Part shown: piece after piece, positions 8,578 to 16,849 of the stretch
Numbering within the stretch: position 1 is the first letter of the stretch
Layout: the number at the start of each line of letters is the position of its first letter
NCBI GenBank assembly: GCA_017427945.1
Contig: JAFRRT010000033.1
Location: 62,001-126,000 of the forward strand
Origin: Muribaculaceae bacterium
GTDB taxonomy: Bacteria > Bacteroidota > Bacteroidia > Bacteroidales > Muribaculaceae
DNA length: 64,000 bases
Direction: 5' to 3'
The notes under the pieces: model-generated
What the model was told of the DNA's origin: nothing
What the model saw: the letters and a program-made list of their open reading frames with translations, nothing else
The model's database searches: none
Translations under genes and position numbers: made by a program

Positions 8578-9426
8578 ATGAAAAATATGAGAGTTTTATA
8601 TCTGGCGGTAATGGTACTGGTTGGTTTGCCGTTGATGGGCCAGATTGTCACGTCAATAAAAGGCGTGGAGCAGCAAATGAATGTGGACAGCATTGTTGAT
8701 GATTTCGACAACCGCCCGGCCTTTGGCATCTACAAGGACACTTATTTTGTCGGTGGTACGGCATTGAACCAGAAGCCCAGCGAGTACAACAGTAACGTGA
8801 AGTTTCAGATCAGTTTCCGGCAACGCCTAACCAAGTCCATCCTTCCCTTCCACAGTCACCTGTTCCTGAGTTATTCGCAAAAGGCGATATGGAACGTGTT
8901 TGAGGAGTCACTGCCTTTCCACGACCTGAACTTTAATCCCGGCATCGGCGTGCAGAATCTGGTTGTGCATAACGGCCGACTTGTGGGAAATGCCACTATC
9001 ATGATTGAACATGAGTCTAATGGTCGTGATGGTGAGGCATCGCGCAGCTGGAACAAGGTGACGTTCGGATATGCTGCAGTTATTGACCCTCGACTGGAGG
9101 TGTATGCCAAGACATGGATTCCCATCATCGACGGGCAGCAGAACAAGGATATTCTCAAGTACTGCGGTATCTTCCAGACGGGTACACAGTATATCTCTGA
9201 AGACCAGCGCTGGGTGGCCGATGTCACCTTTGTGAAACGACAAGGATGGAACCTCAACTTCAATACGATATTGAATTTGGGATTCCGTCTAAGCAAGAAA
9301 AGGAACCAGTATCTGATGCTGCACTTCTATGACGGCTATGGCGAGAACATGCTGGACTACAACAAGTACCACTGCAACGTGCGCATGGGTCTGTTGATAC
9401 GTCCGACGTTCTTCAGCGATTTCTAA
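8578..9426 (+). CDS. pldA: Outer-membrane phospholipase A
   Basis: OMPLA-type phospholipase A1, an outer-membrane barrel that hydrolyses phospholipids misplaced in the outer leaflet. The signature IEHESNGRDG...SRSWNK gives His145, Ser147 and Asn159, with the same spacing as the Escherichia coli catalytic residues His142, Ser144 and Asn156. The upstream block LFLSYSQKAIWN is also typical. A signal peptide covers about residues 1-22. At 282 residues it matches the family. It lies between the lipoprotein gene and the DUF4421-like gene, all on the plus strand with small gaps. Confidence 0.92.
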   Translation: MKNMRVLYLAVMVLVGLPLMGQIVTSIKGVEQQMNVDSIVDDFDNRPAFGIYKDTYFVGGTALNQKPSEYNSNVKFQISFRQRLTKSILPFHSHLFLSYSQKAIWNVFEESLPFHDLNFNPGIGVQNLVVHNGRLVGNATIMIEHESNGRDGEASRSWNKVTFGYAAVIDPRLEVYAKTWIPIIDGQQNKDILKYCGIFQTGTQYISEDQRWVADVTFVKRQGWNLNFNTILNLGFRLSKKRNQYLMLHFYDGYGENMLDYNKYHCNVRMGLLIRPTFFSDF

Positions 9427-9455
9427 AGGTTTTTTACCCGTTTTTGCAGTTGAAA

Positions 9456-10676
9456 ATGAGATATTGCTATCTGGTGTTGATGCTCATGCTTTGCATGCCG
9501 ATGCTGTCATGGGGACAGTCATCGGAGCCTATCATCACTCAACAGCAAGACAGCTTGCAACTGCAACCTGTTGACACCGTCTTGAACCAAAGCCGGGTGC
9601 AGCAGATGAAGACGCGCTTCAAGCAACGCGTCGATGACCGTCTCAACGAGCCTTACGACACCACCCGCAACAGTGGCTACTGGTGGCGTGCCCTCAAACA
9701 CGGCAAGGTGAACTTCAAGGACAGCACGATGGGCTATCCCAAATTCGTGATGTTTTGCTATAAGACCTACGTGTGGGGAGACCGCGCATTCAACAGCTAT
9801 GACAGCGCCTATGTGCAGTCCACCGGCAAGAACTGGAAACTCATCCTGAAGAACGACAATTGGGCGGATTCCTATATCGGGCGCCCCTTCCAGGATGTGA
9901 AAATGATTATGAACAGCAACCTGGTGTCCAACATCGGTTTGTCGTTGTCGTTCATGGCTGTGAGTGTGGGCTATTCGGTGAATGTGAGCAACCTGCTTCA
10001 CGGCAGCAAACAGTCGAATAAAGTCGATTTCTCGTTCACCTGCGCCCGATTTACCGCCGACGCCTATTTTTGGGAAAACAGCAACCAGACCAATGTCATC
10101 TTTACTGATCAGACCCACGACCGCTACAAGTTCAAGCAGTCAGGAATGACCCGCAAGGCGATGGGCGTGACAGCCTATTACTTTTTCAACAATCGCCGCT
10201 ATGCCCAGGCTGCAGCCTACTGTTTCTCGAAATATCAGAAACGCAACGCCGGTTCGTGGCTGGCAGGCGTCAGTCTGCAGCATTTCGACGTAAAATTTGA
10301 CGAGGAGCAGTTGCCCGAACAGTCGCGTGAGGCCCTGATCAAATATGGGTCACAAGGGTACTTAACGCGCGTGCTATACAACGACTATTGCGTGCTCTTC
10401 GGCTACGGCCACAACTGGGTACTTGGGCGCAAGTGGCTGATAAACACCACAATAACACCCTATCTGGGTTACCGCTACAACCATTTTCACGACGACGGCA
10501 ATATGTCAAGTGCCGTGTCGCTTAACATACGTGTCCGCACGGCAGCCGTTTACAACCACAAGAATTACTTCGTGGGATTCCAAGGATTTGCCGACCATCA
10601 CCGCTACAAGAGCAAAAACAGCCGTCTGGTCAATTCCACACTGGATTTCACAGCACTGGTGGGCATCAGGTTTTAA
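9456..10676 (+). CDS. DUF4421-like outer-membrane protein
   Basis: 406-residue secreted protein (signal peptide ending near SWGQ). After a polar linker of about 60 residues it has a series of amphipathic strands and the block NNRRYAQAAAYCFSKYQKR then AGSW, as I recall from DUF4421 proteins of Bacteroidales; the family has no known function. The terminal strand ends in LVGIRF, consistent with a barrel. ATG 9456 is chosen over an upstream TTG at 9444. It starts 29 bp after pldA and is likely co-transcribed. Confidence 0.65.
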   Translation: MRYCYLVLMLMLCMPMLSWGQSSEPIITQQQDSLQLQPVDTVLNQSRVQQMKTRFKQRVDDRLNEPYDTTRNSGYWWRALKHGKVNFKDSTMGYPKFVMFCYKTYVWGDRAFNSYDSAYVQSTGKNWKLILKNDNWADSYIGRPFQDVKMIMNSNLVSNIGLSLSFMAVSVGYSVNVSNLLHGSKQSNKVDFSFTCARFTADAYFWENSNQTNVIFTDQTHDRYKFKQSGMTRKAMGVTAYYFFNNRRYAQAAAYCFSKYQKRNAGSWLAGVSLQHFDVKFDEEQLPEQSREALIKYGSQGYLTRVLYNDYCVLFGYGHNWVLGRKWLINTTITPYLGYRYNHFHDDGNMSSAVSLNIRVRTAAVYNHKNYFVGFQGFADHHRYKSKNSRLVNSTLDFTALVGIRF

Positions 10677-10707
10677 ATAGACAAATAATAAACAAATATA
10701 TAAGGAT

Positions 10708-10881
10708 ATGATTAAGAATAAAGCTTTAATGTGGGCAGTGGTAATTGGTGCAGCGATCAGTGTGCCGACGTCATGCAAACTTGATATGCCCAAGGAAACG
10801 GAGACTTCGTTTGAGACGATGACGGTGGACACCACCAACATTGAGGTGCCCATCAAGTTCAGCGCCAAGTGGAGGTCTTGA
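10708..10881 (+). pseudogene. RND efflux adaptor (MFP) gene remnant, first 51-54 codons only
   Basis: The reading frame starts as a lipoprotein (hydrophobic stretch, then PTSCKLDMPKE) and continues TMTVDTT and VPIKFSAK, which is the N-terminus of RND periplasmic adaptors (AcrA/HlyD type) in Bacteroidales. After the Lys codon homology stops abruptly and a TGA follows three codons later. The next bases, in a frame shifted by one, encode the end of a TolC-like protein. The biotin-lipoyl and hairpin domains of the adaptor are absent. Confidence 0.75.
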
Positions 10882-11057
10882 AGGCTACCTACCGAGGCAC
10901 CCATGAACTCATGGATAATGGCAAGGCAAGTTACCTGGAGGTGCTCACGGCCCAAGAGTCCCTCCTCAATGCCCAACTCAACGAAGCGACGAACATGTAC
11001 AACGGCGCTCAGGCTGTCATCGCGCTCTACATCGCCCTCGGCGGTGGCACGAAGTAA
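10866..11057 (+). pseudogene. TolC-like outer-membrane efflux gene remnant, last 63 codons
   Basis: From 10866 the frame reads QVEVLKATYRGTHELMDNG, then YLEVLTAQESLLNAQLN, the C-terminal helical hairpin of TolC/OprM-type channels, ending with ALGGGTK and TAA. It has no start of its own and abuts the adaptor fragment; the joint falls in or beside the shared bases ccaag (10865-10869). In an intact adaptor-RND pump-TolC operon several kilobases would lie between these two ends. Confidence 0.8.
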
Positions 11058-11063
11058 CAAGTC

Positions 11064-11090
11064 AGGGGAGCGACATGCCCCCCTAATTGT
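11064..11090 (+). terminator. Terminator of the lost efflux operon
   Basis: aggggagc, loop gacat, then gcccccct forms an 8-bp stem with one mismatch, 6 bases after the TolC remnant's stop, followed by aattgttt. Confidence 0.5.
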
Positions 11091-11155
11091 TTAACGATTA
11101 CCCCCACAATGGAATCATCAGTCTTTTTGCGCAGCTAACCAGTTCTTTATCCGTT

Positions 11156-11944
11156 ATGAGACTACTCCGCCACATATTCTTGCTATCGGCATGGCTGCTG
11201 GCCAGCATGGCCTTTGCTCAAGGCCATAACGACACCATCAAGGTCATGACCTTTAATCTCCACGCCGGGCATGATGCCAGTCTGCAGCAGATTGGTGAAT
11301 TCATCAAGCAATACCAGCCTGATTTTGTCGCTTTGCAAGAGGTGGATCAGTATACTCACCGCTCCAATTGTCCACATCAGAACAATCGCGATTTCATCAA
11401 CGAATTAGCCTATTTTAGCGGCATGCTAGGACTATACGGGCCCACCATCAAGTTCAGTGGCGGTCATTACGGCATCGGTCTGCTCACAAGGCATCAGTTT
11501 GTCGATGTGCACAACATCAAGCTGCCGCATCCTGCCGAGCTCATGGAGCAACGCGGCCTGCTCCAGGGAACCTTTATCCTTCCTGATGGCGATACCATCA
11601 TGTTTGCATGCACCCATCTTGAAGCCTTCGACAGCGTCAGCCGTGCTGCCCAAGCTGAATTCCTGCTTGAGCATTTTGCCGATACGACACGCCCCGTCAT
11701 ATTAGCCGGTGACTTCAATGCCCCACCCTATGATCCTGTAATCGGGCAACTCACCAGCCACTGGCTCGACTGCACCGCAGGCGATTTCACCTTCAGCGTC
11801 AACAACCTCCGCGAGAAAATTGATTATATCCTTGCACGCCCCATGCGGTCGTGGCGCTCCATCGAGTCTCAAGTTATTCAGGTTGAGATGAGCGACCACT
11901 ACCCCGTCATCGCCACACTGGTTCTCACCCACGACCGAGAATAA
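11156..11944 (+). CDS. Secreted endonuclease/exonuclease/phosphatase family protein
   Basis: Metal-dependent phosphoesterase fold (EEP superfamily, PF03372). Recognisable motifs in order: MTFNLHAG, LQEVDQ with the metal-binding Glu, a THLEAF block with His, AGDFNAPP with the Asp/Asn pair and the terminal SDHYPV with the catalytic Asp-His. A signal peptide of about 22 residues predicts export, so candidate substrates are extracellular nucleic acids, sugar phosphates or phospholipids; the sequence does not decide. ATG 11156 is chosen because the upstream in-frame codons do not fit a signal peptide. 262 residues, a normal length. Confidence 0.85.
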   Translation: MRLLRHIFLLSAWLLASMAFAQGHNDTIKVMTFNLHAGHDASLQQIGEFIKQYQPDFVALQEVDQYTHRSNCPHQNNRDFINELAYFSGMLGLYGPTIKFSGGHYGIGLLTRHQFVDVHNIKLPHPAELMEQRGLLQGTFILPDGDTIMFACTHLEAFDSVSRAAQAEFLLEHFADTTRPVILAGDFNAPPYDPVIGQLTSHWLDCTAGDFTFSVNNLREKIDYILARPMRSWRSIESQVIQVEMSDHYPVIATLVLTHDRE

Positions 11945-12021
11945 ACAAGTTTTTACTCACATGATTTGGTCTATAAATGATTTATTAAAATCCTAAGAAT
12001 CAGTAGTCGGAATAATTTACG

Positions 12022-12029
12022 TATCTTCG
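12022..12029 (+). promoter_or_regulatory. -7 box for the C10 protease gene
   Basis: TATCTTCG, one base off TAnnTTTG, about 60 bases before the ATG. I see no clear -33 TTTG at the right spacing. Confidence 0.4.
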
Positions 12030-12088
12030 CAGCTATAGCCAGGTGGTACACTTTTGATTTTTAGGGTACACTAAAACATAAAAATAAT

Positions 12089-14134
12089 ATGAAAGCATTT
12101 ATCCTGATGACATGTGCCCTTGTGGCCATGAATTTGACAGCCGGCGATATTGGTGTCCGTGATGCCCAAAGCAAGGCATTGCATTTTCTTCATCAACGTT
12201 CCGGCAACTTGTTTGCAACGGCACAACAAGATGTGAAACTCATCCACATTGAACCTTCACGGACCTATAGTAATTTGACCGATTACTATGTGTTCAATGC
12301 TGAGGACGGCAATGCGTTTATCATTGTCGCCGGCGATGACCGTGCTGTCGACGTGTTGGCCTTTGGTACTCAAGCCCTGGATATGGATGCTGTGCCCTGC
12401 AATATGCAATGGATGCTGAATCAGTACAAGCGGCAAATGGATTTCCTGCGTGGGCATCCCGATATGTGCGTCAGTTCCACTATGGAGCGTTCGTCGGGGG
12501 TTAATGTGTCTCCGCTCGTTTCCTGCACTTGGAATCAGCGTTCACCTTTCTACAACCAGTGCCCTACCAGCGGCACGCAGCATTGTCTCACGGGGTGTAT
12601 TGCCACAGCGATGGCTCAAGTGATGTATTACTGGAAATATCCAAACGAAGCCCCCGCAATGGATGCCTATACCTCAGAAGTCAACGGTGTGAGCGTTGGT
12701 GCATTGCCTGGGGGTGTTTTCGACTGGGAAAACATGCTTGACGTGTACACCACCAGCGCCACATCCCAGCAGAAGGATGCTGTGGCGATGCTCATGCGCT
12801 ACTGCGGGCAGGCTTGTCACATGGGATACGGCACAAATGGCAGTGGCGCTTACAGTAGCGATGAGTTGGAAGGAATGAAGCTGTTCGGCTACAATGCCGA
12901 TGCGACCCTGCTCGACCGCGATGACTTCTCTGCCGACGAATGGGCGGAAATGATTGAGAACCAGCTAGCCGCCGGATGCCCGATACTGTATGGAGGCAGT
13001 GATCTGGAGAAAAATATGGGTCACGCCTTCGTCGTTGATGGCTGCGGAGGTGGCATGTATCATGTGAACTGGGGCTATGGCGGCTCGGGCGATGGTTACT
13101 TTGTGCTTTACGCTTTCACCACTATGGGGTACACGTTTTCCAGTGACCAGCAGATGCTCTACCAGATCTACCCAACGGGGTACATGTATGACAAGTATGT
13201 AGCTGTGATGCAGGAGGCCAGCAATGTGACGTCCTCCTCGTTCAAGGCAACCTGGACCGACAACACTCCTGAAGAAAATGTAACTGATTATACCCTCTAT
13301 GTCCAACCTTATGACCCGTTATCACACGAAGTGCTGCTTCACGAGACGTTCAGCGGTGTCGATGTGAACATTGACGCAACGACAGCGCTGTCGTCCAACA
13401 AAGTGAGCAGTTATTGCGACAATCCGGGTTGGACCGGCAACTTCATCTATCTGGGTGCAGGGGGGTGCTTTATCGTGGGCGGACAAAAGTATGTGGGTTC
13501 ACTCTCTTCGCCTATACTCAACGTAGGTGATGATGGAGTAATTACTGTCAGGTTCAACTCCCGGTACTTTGGCAGCGACAACAGTACGGCACTTGTTAGC
13601 TGTGGAGGCACACAACAGAACATCGAACTGACCAGAATGGGGTCAGAATACGCCGTCGTGTTCGATAATGTTGAGGATGGAGCAACTGTCACCTTTGAAT
13701 GTACAGGCAGGGCAAAACGTTTCTATCTCGATGATGTGGTCATCACCACAGGAGATGACCGCACCCCCGTTGAGATGGGAACTCTCGACAACGAAAGTTT
13801 TATGTTCCCAGGCATCACAACAACTGACTATACGGTTACGGGGCTCACTGCTGGAGAGACTTACCGTTATCTGGTTGTTACCCGTTTTGCCGATGGAGTG
13901 ACGAAGATATCCAACAGCCAACTGGTCACCTTGTCTGATCAGCCGGAGCATGCTTTTGATTTGGGTGATGTGAACCACGATGGCAATGTATCGATTGCCG
14001 ACGTGACTGCGCTCATCGACATGCTCCTTGGCGTTGGTGACGGTTGCCCCGAGTGCGCCGATGTCAATGGCGACACCAACGTATCGATTGCCGACGTAAC
14101 TGCCCTTATCGACAAACTGCTGGGAATCGAATAA
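12089..14134 (+). CDS. C10 family cysteine protease (streptopain-like) with dockerin-type repeats
   Basis: Secreted papain-fold protease of family C10, to which streptococcal SpeB and Prevotella interpain belong. After a signal peptide comes a Spi/SpeB-type propeptide (about 20-130: YVFNAEDGNAFIIVAGDD), then the mature domain with Cys170 in CLTGCIATAMAQ and His312 in GHAFVVDG, plus NWGYGG behind it. Residues about 375-610 form a fibronectin-III-like fold interrupted by a jelly-roll-like insertion. The last 60 residues are two dockerin-type Ca-binding repeats (DVNHDGNVSIADVTALID and DVNGDTNVSIADVTALID). Propeptide removal normally activates the family. It is followed by its own terminator, then a small secreted protein and a serpin. 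Confidence 0.9.
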   Translation: MKAFILMTCALVAMNLTAGDIGVRDAQSKALHFLHQRSGNLFATAQQDVKLIHIEPSRTYSNLTDYYVFNAEDGNAFIIVAGDDRAVDVLAFGTQALDMDAVPCNMQWMLNQYKRQMDFLRGHPDMCVSSTMERSSGVNVSPLVSCTWNQRSPFYNQCPTSGTQHCLTGCIATAMAQVMYYWKYPNEAPAMDAYTSEVNGVSVGALPGGVFDWENMLDVYTTSATSQQKDAVAMLMRYCGQACHMGYGTNGSGAYSSDELEGMKLFGYNADATLLDRDDFSADEWAEMIENQLAAGCPILYGGSDLEKNMGHAFVVDGCGGGMYHVNWGYGGSGDGYFVLYAFTTMGYTFSSDQQMLYQIYPTGYMYDKYVAVMQEASNVTSSSFKATWTDNTPEENVTDYTLYVQPYDPLSHEVLLHETFSGVDVNIDATTALSSNKVSSYCDNPGWTGNFIYLGAGGCFIVGGQKYVGSLSSPILNVGDDGVITVRFNSRYFGSDNSTALVSCGGTQQNIELTRMGSEYAVVFDNVEDGATVTFECTGRAKRFYLDDVVITTGDDRTPVEMGTLDNESFMFPGITTTDYTVTGLTAGETYRYLVVTRFADGVTKISNSQLVTLSDQPEHAFDLGDVNHDGNVSIADVTALIDMLLGVGDGCPECADVNGDTNVSIADVTALIDKLLGIE

Positions 14135-14155
14135 CTGAAAATCATATTATTGCAC

Positions 14156-14192
14156 AAAAAGGCTCAAGCGCGTTCCTGCACTTGGGCTTTTT
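14156..14192 (+). terminator. Rho-independent terminator after the C10 protease gene
   Basis: aaaaaggctcaag pairs with cttgggcttttt across a 12-base loop, starting 21 bases after the stop, and ends in a T-run. Confidence 0.75.
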
Positions 14193-14252
14193 AATTTGCC
14201 AATTAAAGCGAGAGTTTCAGCGTCTTTTTGGTAAAATGCGCAAATCTTTTTA

Positions 14253-14260
14253 TATCTTTG
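14253..14260 (+). promoter_or_regulatory. -7 box for the small repeat protein gene
   Basis: TATCTTTG followed by C, a perfect TAnnTTTG(C) match, with TTTTTGG about 22 bases upstream. The predicted leader to ATG 14299 is about 32 nt. Confidence 0.7.
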
Positions 14261-14298
14261 CAGTGCTCACATACCTCATCAAATAAAGACATATCATT

Positions 14299-14667
14299 AT
14301 GAAAAGGATTCTTATTGCCCTCATCATGCTCATGGCCGTCACAAGCCTGTATGCCCAGAAGATCAGTTACATCGAGACCAAGGGCTCGTGGCACTACGTC
14401 TATGACGAGAACGGCAAGAAGGTCAACACCTTCAGCACCAGCCAGGGCGAGGTCGTTGCCTATACCGAGTCGTTCTACATCCTCAAGAAGAGCGGATGGT
14501 ACTACACCTGTAATGCCAAGGGCAAAAAGCTGCACACCTTCTCCGAGAGCAATGTGGGCGAAGTACTGGGTGCCGCCGGTGACACCTTCACCAGCCGTAA
14601 GAGCGGCTGGATATACACCTGGGACAAAAACGGCAAGAAAATCTCGACCCGCAGCGCCCATACCTAA
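14299..14667 (+). CDS. Small secreted protein with three aromatic repeats
   Basis: 122 residues with a signal peptide ending near LYAQ. The mature protein is three copies of a unit about 36 residues long, each with SxW-x-Y, then an (E/K)-x-G-K-K turn and a T-x-S end: residues 29-46 (GSWHYVYDENGKK), 65-82 (SGWYYTCNAKGKK) and 102-119 (SGWIYTWDKNGKK). Each looks like a beta-hairpin, reminiscent of WG or YD-type repeats but not clearly either. Function unknown. The stop codon TAA lies in the first bases of a dispersed repeat copy, so the original C-terminus may have been altered. It has its own promoter and sits between the C10 protease and the serpin genes. Confidence 0.7.
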   Translation: MKRILIALIMLMAVTSLYAQKISYIETKGSWHYVYDENGKKVNTFSTSQGEVVAYTESFYILKKSGWYYTCNAKGKKLHTFSESNVGEVLGAAGDTFTSRKSGWIYTWDKNGKKISTRSAHT

Positions 14668-14713
14668 AGGCGCAGAAAGGTACGAAAAAGGGGAGCGCAC
14701 GCTTCACCCTTTT
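14664..14713 (+). repeat. Dispersed hairpin repeat, copy A (partial)
   Basis: Begins ctaaaggcgcagaaaggtac and continues to a ggggagcg / cgctt-caccc hairpin followed by a T-run. It matches the 3' half of copies C (18225) and D (20318). It supplies the stop codon of the upstream gene and could act as its terminator. Confidence 0.6.
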
Positions 14714-14856
14714 TATTTGCTTTACGGCGCTTACTGTAGTGGATTTCTGTTGAATGATCTTTTTGTTTTGTAAGCAACTGATAATCAATTGTTTCATATT
14801 TTTAGAATGTCCCACGAATGTTGGTCGTTTTTAGTAGATATTTCGATAATCGGTTG

Positions 14857-14864
14857 TAACTTTG
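14857..14864 (+). promoter_or_regulatory. -7 box for the serpin gene
   Basis: TAACTTTG, a perfect TAnnTTTG match, 32 bases before the ATG at 14897. Confidence 0.6.
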
Positions 14865-14896
14865 TAAGCGAGAGTTAACACGTTTTTATCAACCTA

Positions 14897-16588
14897 ATGA
14901 ATTTGACTGATATGAAACGATCTTGGAAATTTGTCGCAATGATTGCCTTGGTGCTGATGAGCAGCCTCCCGACTTTCGCCAAGGATAGCGCACAGACCTC
15001 AACTCAAGGCAAGATAGCTGACAACAATAATGATTTCGCCTGTAACCTGTTCAGGGCCATCTACGAACAGAAACAGGGGGATAAAAGCTTCATCATGTCC
15101 CCCATCAGCGTGAGCTATCTGCTGGGAATGCTCAATGCCGGCGCCGAAGGCGAGACGCAGCGCCAGATTACCGGCGTGCTTGGACTGGACGGTTCGGCAC
15201 AAGATATCAATAAGCACTTCAAGAAGATAATGGATGAAGCCTCCTGTGTTGACTCAACGGTGACGATAAAAATCGCCAATAGCATCAACGTCAACTCGGC
15301 AAGGAAACTGAGCCTGATCCCCAAGTACAAGGCGAACATGATGAAGTATTACAATGCCCAAATCGATGCGTTTAAGTTCACCGATAACAAGAATGTGGAC
15401 ATCATCAACAACTGGTGCAAAATTCACACCGATGGCATGATTCCCATGATTATTGAAGAGCTCGACCCCTTAGCCGCTATGTATCTGCTCAACGCTGTCT
15501 ATTTCAAGGCCTCGTGGACCAAGGAATTTGACCCTAAAAATACCCGCGATAGGATTTTCACAAAGCAGGACGGCACTGTCCTCGAGCACAAGATGATGCA
15601 CGTTTCCATTCAAGCCGCTTACGGCTCCAACGACTTGTGTAAGATGCTGTCTCTGCCCTATGGCAACGGCAGCTATAGCATGAATGTGCTGCTTCCCCAC
15701 AAGGGCAAAACCGTCGGCGACATTATCCAGAGTCTTTCGGCGCAACAATTGGAGCAACAACGAACTCAGCAAATGACTATTCACGATGTGGATATACTGT
15801 TACCCCGTTTCACCACCGAAAGCGAGATTGGCCTTGTTGATGTACTCTCGTCGATGGGTATGCCGCTGGCATTCAATCCCGGCGCTGCTGAATTCTTCAA
15901 TATGATCAAGAATGAAGAACTTTGGGTATCGATGATGTTGCAGAAGGCTAAAATCGAGGTCAATGAAAAGGGAACCAAGGCAGCTGCCGTCACTGTTGTA
16001 GGGATGCGCACAAGATCAATAAATGGCAACGGCACAAGATGGGAGGAATTCCACGCCACGCGCCCATTTGTATATTACATCGTCGATAACAGCACTGGCG
16101 CGATTTATTTTATGGGCACCTATTGCGGTGATGAAGGCGCAGCCATTCCCACCGAAGTGACGATAGATATAGATAGTATTGACAGCAATGATGCCGTTGA
16201 AATCCTCCCGGAAGTGCTGGTAGAATGTATCGGCAAAAAACGTGGACACATGCGCCCTGAATTGTCAATAAATCACAAGGGCTACAGCGTTGAACACAAA
16301 CCCCAGTTCCCTGGTGGCGATGCAGCCCTGATGAAATACCTCCGGTCGCACATAAACTATCCGCCCATGGCTGCCGAGAACGATGTTGAGGGAAGGGTCA
16401 TTGTGCAGTTTCTTGTTGACAAGACGACTGGTAAGGTCGGTGAAGTAAAGGTTGTCCGCTCGGCGGACAAATACCTTGATAAGGAGGCTGTGCGCGTCGT
16501 GAAGTCTTTACCCAAGTTCACCCCAGGCCGCCAAAATGGCCAGCCCGTCGATGTGTGGTACGTGCTTCCCGTGACGTATATGATATAG
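14897..16588 (+). CDS. Secreted serpin fused to a TonB C-terminal domain
   Basis: 563 residues in two parts. Residues about 45-415 are a serpin: FIMSPISVSYLLGML (helix B), LLNAVYFKASW (strand 3A), the RCL hinge VNEKGTKAAA from about 354 and ATRPFVYYIVDN (strands 4B/5B), so an inhibitory stressed-to-relaxed mechanism is plausible, with scissile bond somewhere in the V-V-G-M-R-T-R stretch. Residues about 467-563 match TonB_C (PF03544): QFPGGDAALMKYL, YPPMA, GRVIVQFLVD, LDKEA and FTPGRQNGQPV. There is a signal peptide but no N-terminal TM anchor or proline-rich spacer like that of TonB, so the domain is probably not an energy transducer. ATG 14915 is an alternative start. It lies near the C10 protease gene. 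Confidence 0.88.
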   Translation: MNLTDMKRSWKFVAMIALVLMSSLPTFAKDSAQTSTQGKIADNNNDFACNLFRAIYEQKQGDKSFIMSPISVSYLLGMLNAGAEGETQRQITGVLGLDGSAQDINKHFKKIMDEASCVDSTVTIKIANSINVNSARKLSLIPKYKANMMKYYNAQIDAFKFTDNKNVDIINNWCKIHTDGMIPMIIEELDPLAAMYLLNAVYFKASWTKEFDPKNTRDRIFTKQDGTVLEHKMMHVSIQAAYGSNDLCKMLSLPYGNGSYSMNVLLPHKGKTVGDIIQSLSAQQLEQQRTQQMTIHDVDILLPRFTTESEIGLVDVLSSMGMPLAFNPGAAEFFNMIKNEELWVSMMLQKAKIEVNEKGTKAAAVTVVGMRTRSINGNGTRWEEFHATRPFVYYIVDNSTGAIYFMGTYCGDEGAAIPTEVTIDIDSIDSNDAVEILPEVLVECIGKKRGHMRPELSINHKGYSVEHKPQFPGGDAALMKYLRSHINYPPMAAENDVEGRVIVQFLVDKTTGKVGEVKVVRSADKYLDKEAVRVVKSLPKFTPGRQNGQPVDVWYVLPVTYMI

Positions 16589-16692
16589 CCCAAGGAAAAC
16601 GATACTGTCCCAAGGATTACCACATCAAACGGACGATTCGTTTATTGTAAAAAATCTAACCACGATAATAGGCTCAGATTCATTTCTGGGCA

Positions 16693-16748
16693 CACATAAA
16701 CGCGTAAAGGCGTCTAACGGTACGAAAATGGGGAGCATACGCTCCCCC
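16693..16748 (+). repeat. Dispersed hairpin repeat, copy B (partial), possible terminator
   Basis: Contains cgcgtaaaggcgtctaacgg and a perfect 7-bp stem ggggagc/gctcccc at 16730-16747. Read on the minus strand the stem is followed by a T-rich stretch, so it could terminate the ATPase gene that ends at 16850. The 260-base gap between serpin and ATPase genes holds nothing else I can identify. Confidence 0.6.
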
Positions 16749-16849
16749 TGAAATCCGGTTCAGCAGCGAGATGCACCACGTGGGACACTTCGCCAGTTTC
16801 TTGCATAGCCACAAGAACATTTCAGAATCAATAGCAAAATTTGATGTAT

